NCBI RefSeq assembly: GCF_900168125.1
Contig: NZ_FUZF01000014.1
Location: 85,697-149,696 of the forward strand
DNA: 64,000 nt
Direction of reading: 5' to 3'
Source: Sphingobacterium nematocida
Lineage (GTDB): Bacteria; Bacteroidota; Bacteroidia; Sphingobacteriales; Sphingobacteriaceae
The translations under genes were made by a program, and so were the position numbers. How positions within the stretch are numbered: the stretch's first letter is position 1; each line of letters opens with the position of its first letter. Below the pieces are notes generated by a model that was given only the letters and a program-made list of their open reading frames with translations, had not been told where the DNA came from and did not search any database. Of this stretch, positions 27,597-36,857 are shown in pieces.

Positions 27597-28061
27597 ATGG
27601 AATATCTGTTATTTAGAGAGCAACAATTATCCTGCGATGTGGATACGGCTTGGGATTTTTTTTCCAATCCCCATAATTTAACAAATATTACTCCTGAGAA
27701 CATGCAATTTGAGGTATTGTCCAGAGATCTTCAAGAGACGATCTACGAAGGGATGCAGATTGATTATAGAGTTGTTCCGATATTCGGTGTGCCCATGCGT
27801 TGGAGAACTCTTATCAAAGATGTGGATACGAAAAAGAGTTTTGTAGATATTCAAGAAAGAGGGCCCTATAAAAAATGGGAGCACACACATCAATTCATCC
27901 CGAATAGTGATGGTGTTCTTATCAAAGACAGTGTACGTTATATATTGCCTATGGGTATTTTAGGTAGGCTGGCGCATACCTTATTTGTAAAAAGAAAGTT
28001 AAAAGAGATATTTGATTATCGATACCAGGTTTTAGAAGCAGCGTTCAATAACCTGCAATAA
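27597..28061 (+). CDS. SRPBCC-fold ligand-binding protein
   Basis: The 154-residue protein has the START/SRPBCC pattern: an N-terminal VDTAWDFFSNPHNLTNITP helix-grip start, a central RWRTLIKDVDTKKSFVDIQERGPYKKWEHTHQF, and a C-terminal helix with KRKLKEIFDYRYQVLE. Such proteins bind hydrophobic ligands and are often encoded with bacterial carotenoid or isoprenoid genes. It lies 10 nt before marR. Whether it binds a carotenoid intermediate is inference. Confidence 0.8.
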   Translation: MEYLLFREQQLSCDVDTAWDFFSNPHNLTNITPENMQFEVLSRDLQETIYEGMQIDYRVVPIFGVPMRWRTLIKDVDTKKSFVDIQERGPYKKWEHTHQFIPNSDGVLIKDSVRYILPMGILGRLAHTLFVKRKLKEIFDYRYQVLEAAFNNLQ

Positions 28062-28071
28062 GTTTATTAGT

Positions 28072-28749
28072 ATGAAGTATAGTTTAATGAAAGATGTTAT
28101 CGGACTTTTAGAAGAGTTCGAGGAAGGGGCAGTAGAAGGAGGCTATCCCCAAAATATAAAAGGTTTTGAACGTTGGGTATCGGATAAGTCCCCTAGCAAT
28201 GATTTGGAAATAGAGCCTTTTTGGATTGGTAAAGAGAAAGGAAGAAGTGCCGATAGCGCCATTAGTACTATGCTCGTACATATGAACCGTTATGCTAAGA
28301 GCTATTCAAAATCAGCCATTTCAGGCTCTCCATTTTCTACGCAAGAAGAGTTTATTTATCTGATAAATTTACAGGCGTTTGGTGCGATGACTAAAATGGA
28401 GCTTATAAAACGGAATATACATGAAAAGCCTGTAGGAATGCAGACTATCAATCGTTTGATTAATTTAGGTTGGGTGAGTCAACGGGAGTCTAGTACCGAC
28501 AAACGCAGTAAGGTAGTGATGATTACAGAAGAAGGCATTAAGATATTGAATGATCAGATGGGCCGTATCAGACAGGCCACAAGTATTGTAACGGGTAATT
28601 TGACAAATAAGGAGAAAATGGATTTGATTAAGCTTCTAAGCAAGCTTAATGATTTCCATCATGCTTTATATATGCAAAGCATAGATAATGACTTATTACT
28701 TGACGTCGCCTACCAAACGTATAAAGAATCACAAGCCACACCGGCTTAG
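28072..28749 (+). CDS. MarR-family transcriptional regulator
   Basis: The 225-residue protein is longer than typical MarR (about 150), with an extra N-terminal region of 60-70 residues. The winged helix is visible at TKMELIKRNIHEKPVGMQTINRLINLGWVSQRESSTDKRSKVVMITEEG. It sits immediately upstream of the crt genes and is the likely local regulator of them, possibly binding the inverted repeats at 27550-27567 and 28837-28852. Confidence 0.85.
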   Translation: MKYSLMKDVIGLLEEFEEGAVEGGYPQNIKGFERWVSDKSPSNDLEIEPFWIGKEKGRSADSAISTMLVHMNRYAKSYSKSAISGSPFSTQEEFIYLINLQAFGAMTKMELIKRNIHEKPVGMQTINRLINLGWVSQRESSTDKRSKVVMITEEGIKILNDQMGRIRQATSIVTGNLTNKEKMDLIKLLSKLNDFHHALYMQSIDNDLLLDVAYQTYKESQATPA

Positions 28750-28772
28750 GTTTAGATGCCATAATCCTTATA

Positions 28773-28817
28773 AAAGTTCATAAATAAACTATTTAGATTT
28801 ATTTATGAACTTTTTTT
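28773..28817 (+). terminator. Intrinsic terminator after marR
   Basis: A 16-bp perfect stem AAAGTTCATAAATAAA/TTTATTTATGAACTTT (28773-28788 with 28798-28813) followed by T residues. It separates the SRPBCC-marR unit from crtI, which has its own promoter. Confidence 0.8.
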
Positions 28818-28836
28818 ATCTTAATACGATTAATAA

Positions 28837-28852
28837 AGTATATTTGTATACT
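28837..28852 (+). promoter_or_regulatory. crtI promoter with candidate MarR operator
   Basis: AGTATA-TTTG-TATACT: a 6-bp inverted repeat wraps the -7 element TATATTTG (28839-28846), 26 nt upstream of the crtI ATG. It resembles the element at 27550-27567. Confidence 0.55.
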
Positions 28853-28872
28853 AATTTAATCATATTAATACT

Positions 28873-30363
28873 ATGCTTCCTATATTTCGATTTCCTAAAG
28901 TTGCCATTATCGGATCAGGTTTTTCCGGGCTCTCCGCGGCCTGTTACCTTTCCTCGTTTGGGTATCCGGTGGATGTATTTGAGAAGAACAATTCCTTAGG
29001 AGGCCGGGCTCGCCAGTTTAATACCGCGTGTGGCTTCCGTTTTGATATGGGGCCGAGCTGGTATTGGATGCCCGATGTGATAGAATCTTTTTTTTCAGAT
29101 TTTGGATTTTCCACGGGCGACTTTTATGATCTAGAGGCATTAAATCCTCAATTCGAAGTCGTATTTGATGGAGAGAGCATAGATGTCCCAGCAGATATGC
29201 AGCAGCTTCGGGAGCTTTTTGAGTCGATTGAAACTGGGGCAGGTAAGCAGTTCGATCGATTTATGGCAGATGCACAAGAGAAATATGAGATCGCCATGTC
29301 CGATTTCATTTATACACCTTCATTATCTTGGATGGAGTTTCTTACACCCCGGATGCTAGCAGCATCTACACGTTTAAATCTATTGACTTCGTTTCGTACC
29401 TACGTCCGTAAATATTTCAAAGATCCCCGCCTGCTCGCATTGATGGAGTTTCCTGTTATATTTTTGGGAGCTTCTCCGAAAGATATACCCGCTATGTACA
29501 GTTTGATGAGTTATGGTGGATACGGTTTGGGTACCTGGTATCCTCAGGGAGGTTTTAAGTCTGTTGTGGATGCGATGGTTTATATAGCGGAACAAAAGGG
29601 TGTCAAATTTCATCTTGACACTGCAGTAGAGAATATACAGGTTGATGATAGTCGCGGCATATCTTTAAATACATCACGGGGTGATATTGAAACTTTCGAT
29701 TACTTAGTTGGTAGTTCTGACTACAAGCACACCGAAAGCCTCTTGCCACAAGTGTACCGCAACTACAGCGAGCAGTATTGGTCGAAAAAGACACTTGCTC
29801 CGTCATGCCTGATTTACTATCTGGGGTTTGACACCAAGATCCAAAATTTAAAACACCACACCCTGTTTTTTGAGCATGACATGGATGCCCATCTCCGTAC
29901 CGTATATGATACCAAGGAGTGGCCTGAAAATCCTTTGTTTTATGCTTGTTGCCCCTCAAAGACCGATTCGGAGGTTGCCCCTGTAGGCAGTGAAAACCTG
30001 TTTTTACTTTTGCCTCTAGCGGTTGGCCTGGATGACGCAGAGGATATCCGGGAACAGTATCTTGAAATGATGTTATCCAGACTGGAAAAACACACCGGAG
30101 CTATCGGTTTAAAACAACACCTCGTATATAAACGGAGTTATTGTGTCAGCGATTTCCAAAAAGACTATAACGCATTCAACGGAAATGCTTATGGACTTGC
30201 AAATACACTAAAACAGACCGCTGTTTTAAAACCAAGCATCCGTAATAAGAAAGTAAAAAATATTTTTTATACAGGTCAGTTGACTGTACCAGGTCCCGGG
30301 GTACCACCATCTATTATTTCGGGGAAGATTGTAGCTCATGAGATCAAAAAGCAAAACCTATAG
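28873..30363 (+). CDS. crtI: Phytoene desaturase
   Basis: The 496-residue FAD-dependent enzyme converts phytoene to lycopene. The dinucleotide motif VAIIGSGFSGLSAACYL is at about 11-27, followed by the acidic VDVFEKN and GGRARQF, and the C-terminal carotenoid-desaturase signature FYTGQLTVPGPGVPPSIISG. Length and order match CrtI. It begins a tight operon: crtB starts 3 nt after its stop. Confidence 0.95.
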   Translation: MLPIFRFPKVAIIGSGFSGLSAACYLSSFGYPVDVFEKNNSLGGRARQFNTACGFRFDMGPSWYWMPDVIESFFSDFGFSTGDFYDLEALNPQFEVVFDGESIDVPADMQQLRELFESIETGAGKQFDRFMADAQEKYEIAMSDFIYTPSLSWMEFLTPRMLAASTRLNLLTSFRTYVRKYFKDPRLLALMEFPVIFLGASPKDIPAMYSLMSYGGYGLGTWYPQGGFKSVVDAMVYIAEQKGVKFHLDTAVENIQVDDSRGISLNTSRGDIETFDYLVGSSDYKHTESLLPQVYRNYSEQYWSKKTLAPSCLIYYLGFDTKIQNLKHHTLFFEHDMDAHLRTVYDTKEWPENPLFYACCPSKTDSEVAPVGSENLFLLLPLAVGLDDAEDIREQYLEMMLSRLEKHTGAIGLKQHLVYKRSYCVSDFQKDYNAFNGNAYGLANTLKQTAVLKPSIRNKKVKNIFYTGQLTVPGPGVPPSIISGKIVAHEIKKQNL

Positions 30364-30366
30364 ATT

Positions 30367-31203
30367 ATGAAGAAAATTTTTGACGACTTATCTTCTCAGG
30401 TGAGCAAGATAACTACCGAAAGATATAGCACTAGCTTTTCTTTAGGCATATTAGCACTGGATGCTTCTATACGGCCGGCGATTTATGCGATATATGGTTA
30501 TGTGCGTTTAGCCGATGAAATCGTAGATAGCTTTCATGGCTACGATAAAAAGCAGCTCCTGCAACGGCTGATAAAAGATACCGATTACGCGCTCAAAGAA
30601 AAGATTTCACTCAATCCGATTTTGAATGCTTTTCAGGCTTCTGTACATAGTTATAGCATAGATCGGGCGCTTGTCGACAGATTTTTGGCCAGTATGGCTA
30701 TGGATCTAGAGCCTATGTCTTACAATGATCAACGTTATAAAGATTATATAGTAGGGTCCGCAGAAGTGGTAGGTCTTATGTGTCTTCAGGTTTTCGTAAA
30801 GGGCAATCAACAACATTATGAAGAGCTGATGCCGTATGCGATGCGACTCGGAGCCGCATTTCAGAAGATAAATTTCCTACGCGATATGCGCGAGGATTAT
30901 TTCACTTTGGGGCGAATCTACTTTCCAAATTTAGAAATGGAGAAATTTGATGATCGTGTAAAAGCGAGCATTGAATCCGATATTAAGAATGATTTTACGG
31001 CAGCTTTGGTAGGTATAAAAAAGCTTCCTTCCTGTGCCCGGTTTGGAGTCTATCTGGCTTATAGGTACTATTGTTCCCTATTTAATAAAATCCACAAAAT
31101 GTCTGCTTCTGATATAATGTCCAAGCGGGTGCGTATTCCCAATGGGTATAAACTGTCTATCATGATGGAAAGCTATTTTAAATATAAAGCAGCGGTCTTA
31201 TGA
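30367..31203 (+). CDS. crtB: Phytoene synthase
   Basis: The 278-residue prenyl-transferase condenses two geranylgeranyl diphosphates to phytoene. The two Asp-rich regions are present as YVRLADEIVD and NFLRDMREDY, with the squalene/phytoene synthase fold throughout. Its stop overlaps the crtZ start (ATGA). Confidence 0.95.
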   Translation: MKKIFDDLSSQVSKITTERYSTSFSLGILALDASIRPAIYAIYGYVRLADEIVDSFHGYDKKQLLQRLIKDTDYALKEKISLNPILNAFQASVHSYSIDRALVDRFLASMAMDLEPMSYNDQRYKDYIVGSAEVVGLMCLQVFVKGNQQHYEELMPYAMRLGAAFQKINFLRDMREDYFTLGRIYFPNLEMEKFDDRVKASIESDIKNDFTAALVGIKKLPSCARFGVYLAYRYYCSLFNKIHKMSASDIMSKRVRIPNGYKLSIMMESYFKYKAAVL

Positions 31204-31652
31204 TGTATGTAGCAGTTGTCATCGGTGTCTTTATACTTATGGAAGGATTTACATGGTGCGTACACAAGTATGTCATGCATGGCTTTTTATGGTGCTGGCA
31301 CAAGGATCACCATAATCCTGAGCACGACAAAAAATTGGAGCGAAACGATTACTTTTTTGTCGTTTTCGCGATACCCGCCATTTGGTTGCTTTATATAGGC
31401 AGCAGATCTGAGTTGGGACTCTTGTTTTTTGTTGGTTTAGGTATTGCAATTTACGGTATGGCCTATTTTTTTGTACATGATATTTTTATTCACCAGCGTT
31501 TAAAAATTTTTAAACACACCGATAGTCCCTACCTCAAGGCCATTCGCAGGGCTCATAAGCAGCATCATAAACACCGCACCAAAGAGCAGGGGGAGTGCTT
31601 TGGTTTTTTGTGGGTTCCCCTTTATTATTTCAAAATGTATTTTAAAAAATAG
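31200..31652 (+). CDS. crtZ: Beta-carotene 3-hydroxylase
   Basis: The 150-residue membrane di-iron enzyme carries the histidine clusters of the fatty-acid/carotenoid hydroxylase family: HKYVMH, HKDHH, HDIFIH and HKQHHKH. It hydroxylates the beta-rings of beta-carotene to give zeaxanthin. It overlaps crtB by 4 nt and ends 4 nt before the cyclase gene. Confidence 0.93.
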   Translation: MMYVAVVIGVFILMEGFTWCVHKYVMHGFLWCWHKDHHNPEHDKKLERNDYFFVVFAIPAIWLLYIGSRSELGLLFFVGLGIAIYGMAYFFVHDIFIHQRLKIFKHTDSPYLKAIRRAHKQHHKHRTKEQGECFGFLWVPLYYFKMYFKK

Positions 31653-31656
31653 GTAT

Positions 31657-32355
31657 ATGGAAAGATTCACCTACCTGGCAGTAGAGTTTTTTGCTATTAT
31701 TATCTGCTTTCTATTTTCATTTCATCCCAAAATTAGATTTGACCGTTATTTTTTGACGTATTTGAAGGCCAGCATAGTAGTCGCCTTGCCCTTTTTACTT
31801 TGGGATGCCTGGTTTACAGATATGGGGGTATGGTGGTTTAATGATAGGTATATAGTAGGTTATAGGATATTAGATTTACCTATAGAGGAGATACTATTTT
31901 TTATCACTATTCCATTCAGCTGTGTATTTACCTATTTTTGTCTCACCAAGTTTTTTAATCTCCGGTGGTGCGATCGAACTACCTCTATTTTCGTTATTTC
32001 AGCGACAGTGCTGCTGGTTGTCTTAACTATTCTATCGATAGGCAAGATCTATCCATTACTGACTTTTCTGGCTACCACATTATCTATAGTGTATTTACAT
32101 TACATTGCTCGCTTCCGCTATTTTTCAGAAGCGACCAGTGTGTACGGAATATTATTGATTGGCTTCTTTCTGGTCAATGGTGTGCTTACAGGCACGGGCT
32201 TAGAAGAAGCCATTGTAAACTATAACCCCGATGATTTTTGGAACTTTCGTATCGGTACAGTGCCTGTAGAGGATGCCGTTTACGGTTATACAATGATATT
32301 ATGGAATGTGTATTTTTTCCATAGGTTCAAGAACGATAATAAAGAAATAGAATAA
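31657..32355 (+). CDS. Lycopene cyclase, CrtYcd/CarR-type heterodimer-fusion form
   Basis: From the ATG at 31657 (open frame extends 19 codons into crtZ) this is a 232-residue protein with about six membrane helices. Two lycopene-cyclase domain repeats are visible, each with a PxEE motif: LPIEEILFFITIP and VPVEDAVYGYTMI. The fused CrtYc-CrtYd form is typical of Bacteroidota. Together with crtZ it takes lycopene to beta-carotene and zeaxanthin. Confidence 0.9.
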   Translation: MERFTYLAVEFFAIIICFLFSFHPKIRFDRYFLTYLKASIVVALPFLLWDAWFTDMGVWWFNDRYIVGYRILDLPIEEILFFITIPFSCVFTYFCLTKFFNLRWCDRTTSIFVISATVLLVVLTILSIGKIYPLLTFLATTLSIVYLHYIARFRYFSEATSVYGILLIGFFLVNGVLTGTGLEEAIVNYNPDDFWNFRIGTVPVEDAVYGYTMILWNVYFFHRFKNDNKEIE

Positions 32356-32364
32356 AAAATACTT

Positions 32365-32889
32365 ATGAAAAGAAATACCGTATTACTCGTTAATGAACGT
32401 GATGAGGAACTTATGGAGATGGATAAGCTCGACGCACATCGCCAAGGCTTGTTACATCGGGCGTTTTCTATTTTCGTTTTTAACAGTATGGGACAGTTGT
32501 TGTTGCAGCAGCGCGCACCGCACAAATACCATGGAGGCAGTTTATGGACCAATACCTGCTGTTCGCATCCACAGTTGGGAGAGCAGGTCGTAGACAGTGC
32601 TTTAGAGAGGCTAGCGTTTGAAATGGGCTTTTCAACAGATTTAGAACAGATCTATTCCTTTATTTATCATTCCCCTGTTGAAAATGGTTTGGTGGAGCAC
32701 GAGCTTGATCATGTGCTGATTGGTTTTAGTGATACGGTGCCACGGCCCAATCCAGATGAGGTCAATGACTTCAAGTGGATGGATCCCGATGAAATCGAGA
32801 TTTGGATGCTAAGCCGACCTCAGGATTTTACGGTCTGGTTTAAAGAAGCTTTTCCCGTACTGATGAAAACTTTGACTAAGGAAGATTGA
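32365..32889 (+). CDS. idi: Isopentenyl-diphosphate delta-isomerase, type I
   Basis: The 174-residue Nudix-fold enzyme interconverts isopentenyl and dimethylallyl diphosphate. The catalytic cysteine region WTNTCCSHP is at residues 61-69, with HRAFSIFVFN upstream and the Glu-containing VEHELDHVLIG downstream. It is 9 nt after the cyclase gene and supplies C5 units for the cluster. No geranylgeranyl diphosphate synthase is present in the window. Confidence 0.94.
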   Translation: MKRNTVLLVNERDEELMEMDKLDAHRQGLLHRAFSIFVFNSMGQLLLQQRAPHKYHGGSLWTNTCCSHPQLGEQVVDSALERLAFEMGFSTDLEQIYSFIYHSPVENGLVEHELDHVLIGFSDTVPRPNPDEVNDFKWMDPDEIEIWMLSRPQDFTVWFKEAFPVLMKTLTKED

Positions 32890-32923
32890 TAAATCGCGTA
32901 ATAAAAATATCATCTCAGTTGTA

Positions 32924-34357
32924 TTATACTTTATTGTTAGCAGCAATACGATTGATCATTCCTTTGAAGATAAAGCCATGAAAAGGTAAAACAGCATACC
33001 AATATAATCTTCCTGAGATCCCCAAAGGGCGGAATGTAGCCGTTTGAGTAAGTTCATTGTTTTCATCGATTTTAAACTCTAACCAAGCCTCACCCGGGAG
33101 TTTCATCTCAGCATATAATAGTAGTCTCTTCTCCGGTTTGTCGGCTACTAGCACTCGCCAAAAATCTAACGCGTCGCCTGGATATATATTCAAATCACTC
33201 TTTCTACCACGTCTCATGCCTACGCCACCTACGAGTTGATCTATAAAACCACGCATTTTCCATAGCCAATTCCCATAATACCAGCCTGTTTTTCCACCAA
33301 TAGACCATATTCTAGCCAGCGTAGTTTCCACATCGGCAAGTTTCACCTTACGTACATCTTTAAAGCAGCCATATACAGGGACAGATACCAAAGTGGTTAT
33401 ACCTTGGTTTAAAATAGCACTACTTTGGGCATCTTTCCAACTCGAGAGTACGTTATTTTGTTCGATTTTTTCAAAAGCAAGCCTGATAGCGCTCTTATAG
33501 TCAATTGGCTGTATATTCAGTAGTCTTGTAAGATTATTAGCTTCGGCTATCACTTCAACTTTCATGCTGTCTACCAGATTTTTAGCTAGCGGGTAGGACG
33601 TCGAAGTAACAAAATAAAGCCAATAAGAGGATAGTTTTGGTGTCATTACCGGAACGATAAAAATCTTTCTTTTCAGACCTCTGATTTCGGCATATTGTAG
33701 TAGCATTTGTTTATAGGTCAAAACATCTGGACCTGCGATATCAAAACTCTTGCTGTACGTTTCAGATTGACAGATTACTCCTACTAGAAATTCAATTACA
33801 TTTCTAATAGCAATGGGCTGACATTTCGTTTTTAGCCACTTAGGTGCTACCATTACGGGGAGTTTTTCCACTAAATCTCTGATTATTTCAAAAGAACCAC
33901 TTCCTGATCCTACAATAATTCCCGCTTTTAGTACGGTAAGAGCATAGGTTCCTTGAGCAAGAATTGATTCTACGTTCTTTCTTGATCTTAAATGCTTTGA
34001 AAGATATTGGTCGTTGTTTATACCTCCCAAATAAATAACTTGCTTCACCGCTATCTTTGATAGGACGTCTTTAAAATGGTGCGCACAGATTTCTTCCATC
34101 CTTGCAAAATCGCCCTGCTGCGTAGACATCGAATGAATCAAATAGAAAGCAACATCAATATCTGATGGAATGTTGGCAAGTGTCTCCTCTTTTAAAAAAT
34201 CCACTTCGATTACAGATATAAATTGAGCAAGCTCCTGGTCGTAAGAAAATCTGCTCTGATCCCTTACACAACATACCACGTGATGTCCTTTGTGGACGAG
34301 TACCGGCAATAGTCTTTTTGCAATATAACCTGTTACTCCAGTCAGCAATATGTTCAT
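32924..34357 (-). CDS. SDR-family NAD(P)-binding protein with C-terminal DUF2867
   Basis: The 477-residue protein has an N-terminal Rossmann domain (MNILLTGVTGYIAKRLLPVL, glycine motif GVTGYIA at 7-13) of atypical SDR type and a C-terminal DUF2867/SRPBCC-like domain (about 310-475, IWSIGGKTGWYYGNWLW, GDALDFWRVL). Convergent with idi, 34 nt apart. The substrate is unknown; a role in light or isoprenoid-related metabolism cannot be claimed from position alone. Confidence 0.85.
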   Translation of the reverse strand: MNILLTGVTGYIAKRLLPVLVHKGHHVVCCVRDQSRFSYDQELAQFISVIEVDFLKEETLANIPSDIDVAFYLIHSMSTQQGDFARMEEICAHHFKDVLSKIAVKQVIYLGGINNDQYLSKHLRSRKNVESILAQGTYALTVLKAGIIVGSGSGSFEIIRDLVEKLPVMVAPKWLKTKCQPIAIRNVIEFLVGVICQSETYSKSFDIAGPDVLTYKQMLLQYAEIRGLKRKIFIVPVMTPKLSSYWLYFVTSTSYPLAKNLVDSMKVEVIAEANNLTRLLNIQPIDYKSAIRLAFEKIEQNNVLSSWKDAQSSAILNQGITTLVSVPVYGCFKDVRKVKLADVETTLARIWSIGGKTGWYYGNWLWKMRGFIDQLVGGVGMRRGRKSDLNIYPGDALDFWRVLVADKPEKRLLLYAEMKLPGEAWLEFKIDENNELTQTATFRPLGISGRLYWYAVLPFHGFIFKGMINRIAANNKV

Positions 34358-34673
34358 ATTTCATTTTTTAGACAAACCAAAAACAAGAGTATAGTAATTA
34401 TAACATGGAGTTTTAAATAATGTTTGATAAATAGATAGATTGATCGAGATATCTTTAAAGATATTTCATCTTATGAATGATAACCTTGGCCAATATATAC
34501 GAGTGAGGACGCTCGAATTTGTTGCGAGAATTTACCTGTCTACCATATAACCTTCATACACTTCAAGAATTGAAGCGGCGGCGAGTGGATTACTCAATCC
34601 GGCCTTTTTTCATTTTTTTAGGAGCGGCTAGGCATTATTTGTGAACGAACAACGCCTGCCTTCCTAAATGCCA
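34358..34673. other. Intergenic region with a 16-bp perfect palindrome
   Basis: No gene is supported. ATATCTTTAAAGATAT at 34449-34464 is fully palindromic and lies about 90 nt upstream of the SDR/DUF2867 start, so it could be an operator. A CTTCAA/TTGAAG hairpin lies near 34560-34574 and a GGATT/AATCC stem followed by GGCCTTTTTT near 34588-34610. Confidence 0.5.
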
Positions 34674-35612
34674 TTAAGATCTAATCTCTCGGCGCATAAA
34701 AAGATAATAAGATGTAGCAAACATAAGTAATGTAAACGCTATCAGGCCACTGAGCTGAGGCCATACCAGCATTAAGCTATTCCTTACCGATATAGTACTT
34801 GGTATCGCGGCTACCATCTGTTCCATGGAAACAGGCCCCAAGCTCCGGACTGTCGGCATTAGTAGCGTTGTCGAGGCATCAACGTACAGCTGGTTCGGAG
34901 ATATACGCAGAACATTCAGAATTATTTCGTTATAGTAAGCTATCTTGTCGGCAGAAAGATAGTTGGGATCGGGAATAAAGGCTTTTATTGCAATGTTTAC
35001 CACTACTTGAAAAAATATGGTGAAGAATAGCCAGATACCAATCGCCGTCAAAGCGGAAGTCGCGGGTTGCTTAAAACGTATTGACAATAAAATAGCTATG
35101 CTTAGCCAGAAACCTACATACAGGACGGTCATCCCGTTAAAGGCTATGATACGTACGATTTCCTGCCACTCTATAGGAATACCACTGATATACATAGCAT
35201 ATCCAACGATGAGGAAAGTCAGTGCCAAGAATAGAACCGCGACAATCAATAGAGGTGCTATAAATTTAGCTACGATAACGTTATCTCTGTATAAAGGCTG
35301 TGCCATTAAACGTATCAGCGACCCATTGTTATGTTCCGAGTTGATGGCATCGAATCCCAGACTAATGCCAAGGATCGGAGCTAGAAAACTAAGGAATATA
35401 TGGAACGGCGGGATCGTATCATCCGTCAATGTCAATAACTTCAAGTAGAAAAGAGACTCCTTGCTATTTTCAGATGACATGAATGCAGATTTAATATTGC
35501 TCAGCGACGAATACATAGATGCTGTGAATGTCAATAGGATCAATGTCAGCAATATAATGAACCTCCAGCTTCTAATATGTTCTGCAATTTCTTTACGCAA
35601 CAGGACGCGCAT
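34674..35612 (-). CDS. ABC transporter permease (ABC-2 type)
   Basis: From the ATG at 35612 this is a 312-residue protein with about six membrane helices. The ABC-2 pattern is clear: an N-terminal cytosolic RKEIAEHIRSWRFIILL, then a long extracytoplasmic loop, and DAINSEHNNGSLIRLMAQPLYRD, the motif that contacts the ATPase. An earlier in-frame start at 35684 would overlap the ATPase gene by 50 nt and adds a highly charged tail, so I prefer the shorter form. It works with the ATPase at 35635-36648; exported substrate unknown. Confidence 0.85.
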   Translation of the reverse strand: MRVLLRKEIAEHIRSWRFIILLTLILLTFTASMYSSLSNIKSAFMSSENSKESLFYLKLLTLTDDTIPPFHIFLSFLAPILGISLGFDAINSEHNNGSLIRLMAQPLYRDNVIVAKFIAPLLIVAVLFLALTFLIVGYAMYISGIPIEWQEIVRIIAFNGMTVLYVGFWLSIAILLSIRFKQPATSALTAIGIWLFFTIFFQVVVNIAIKAFIPDPNYLSADKIAYYNEIILNVLRISPNQLYVDASTTLLMPTVRSLGPVSMEQMVAAIPSTISVRNSLMLVWPQLSGLIAFTLLMFATSYYLFMRREIRS

Positions 35613-35634
35613 TGGCGATTTGATTCCGTTAAGC

Positions 35635-36648
35635 TTATTTTCTCTTGAAAAACGTCTTTTTAGAGACTCTTTTAGATTTTTCATTACTTACATCTTGATT
35701 TTTTTCGTTCTTGAAATATTCGAGATAGATTTCATCCAGTCCGTAGGTCTTCTGTTCGACTCCTACCAGTTCATATCCTTTCCCAACTACATGCCTGACC
35801 ATTTCTACGGTTTGCTCATGAGCGGATATTACCTCTAGTTCATTACCATTTATTATAACCTCTTGCAAACCAGATAGTGATTCCATAATATCATACTTTA
35901 GTTGAATGGTTGCCTCAGCGCAGTTTTGAAGGCGTAATAAGGTGACATAGCCATTTTTGTTAAACAGTTGTTTCGACAAGCTAGGGATATCGCCGTTGGC
36001 CAATAATTTGCCCGCGACAAATATGCCGACGCGGTCACAGATCTGCTGTACATGATGCAGGTGATGTGAGGAGAGGAGAACAGTCAAGTGTTGTTCCTCA
36101 TTCAGTTTTTTGATAAGAGCCAGAAAGTCCTTAACACCACTCGGATCTATTCCAAGTGTAGGTTCGTCCAAAATGATCACCTCTGGCTCCTTGATCAGTA
36201 CATCAGCAAGGCCAAGACGTTGTTTCATGCCTCTGGAAAAGGTCGTTGTTTTTTGATGTGCATTATTTTTTAGCCCTACGATCTCTAACAAATTGAATGC
36301 TTTTGCTTCGGCTTCACTTTCTGAAAAACCATTCAGCCTACCGACAAAAGAAAGGTTTTCCAGCGCGGTCATATTGCCATAAAATCCTAGGTTGTCAGGT
36401 AAGTATCCAACCTTTTTTTTAACGGCAATGGGGTTTCGGGTTGCGTCATGTCCACATACATGAGCTTGCCCCAATGTAGGTTCACTAAGTCCAAGCAGCA
36501 TAAGGATAGTTGTCGTTTTACCAGCCCCATTGGGACCTAAAAGACCGAATATTTCACCCTTATTAATCTCAAGAGAAAGGTTGTCGACAGCAATTTTATT
36601 TTTATAATGCTTGGATAACCCTTTTAGCTTTATAATAGGATTATTCAT
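35635..36648 (-). CDS. ABC transporter ATP-binding protein
   Basis: The 337-residue ATPase has Walker A GPNGAGKTT (39-47), the signature FSRGMKQRLG, Walker B EVIILDEPTLGID and the switch histidine in SSHHLHH. A C-terminal extension of about 90 residues is typical of ABC-2 exporters. It lies between the permease and the NEW3-domain protein on the same strand. Its ATG is the last triplet of repeat A copy 2. Confidence 0.92.
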   Translation of the reverse strand: MNNPIIKLKGLSKHYKNKIAVDNLSLEINKGEIFGLLGPNGAGKTTTILMLLGLSEPTLGQAHVCGHDATRNPIAVKKKVGYLPDNLGFYGNMTALENLSFVGRLNGFSESEAEAKAFNLLEIVGLKNNAHQKTTTFSRGMKQRLGLADVLIKEPEVIILDEPTLGIDPSGVKDFLALIKKLNEEQHLTVLLSSHHLHHVQQICDRVGIFVAGKLLANGDIPSLSKQLFNKNGYVTLLRLQNCAEATIQLKYDIMESLSGLQEVIINGNELEVISAHEQTVEMVRHVVGKGYELVGVEQKTYGLDEIYLEYFKNEKNQDVSNEKSKRVSKKTFFKRK

Positions 36649-36750
36649 ATGTATATAATTTGTCCTTTAACGGCCATATGGAATGTCCAAAGTATTTTTA
36701 TCCGTATTTGTGTAGCCATTGCTACATGGATATTTCATATGTATATAATT
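36646..36750 (-). repeat. Dispersed intergenic repeat A, copy 2 (ends on the ABC ATPase ATG)
   Basis: Read on the minus strand it starts and ends with AATTATATACATATGAA direct repeats (right one at 36644-36660, left one at 36733-36750 in plus coordinates), and contains ATATCCATGTAG, the TGTAGC/GCTACA hairpin and GGACATTCCATATG. Very similar to copy 3 at 60131-60235. Confidence 0.8.
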
Positions 36751-36857
36751 ATTCGTGTACTTAATTGTTTTCTCGATGGAACTCATGAATGCTTCGCATT
36801 TATTTCATTATCCGACCGTGGAGAAGTCGGTTTGCCTTGAAAATGTTTTAAGCTAAC

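Noticed and set aside
35017..35448. 143-codon plus-strand frame inside the ABC permease gene
   Set aside because: Antisense shadow of a membrane protein gene.
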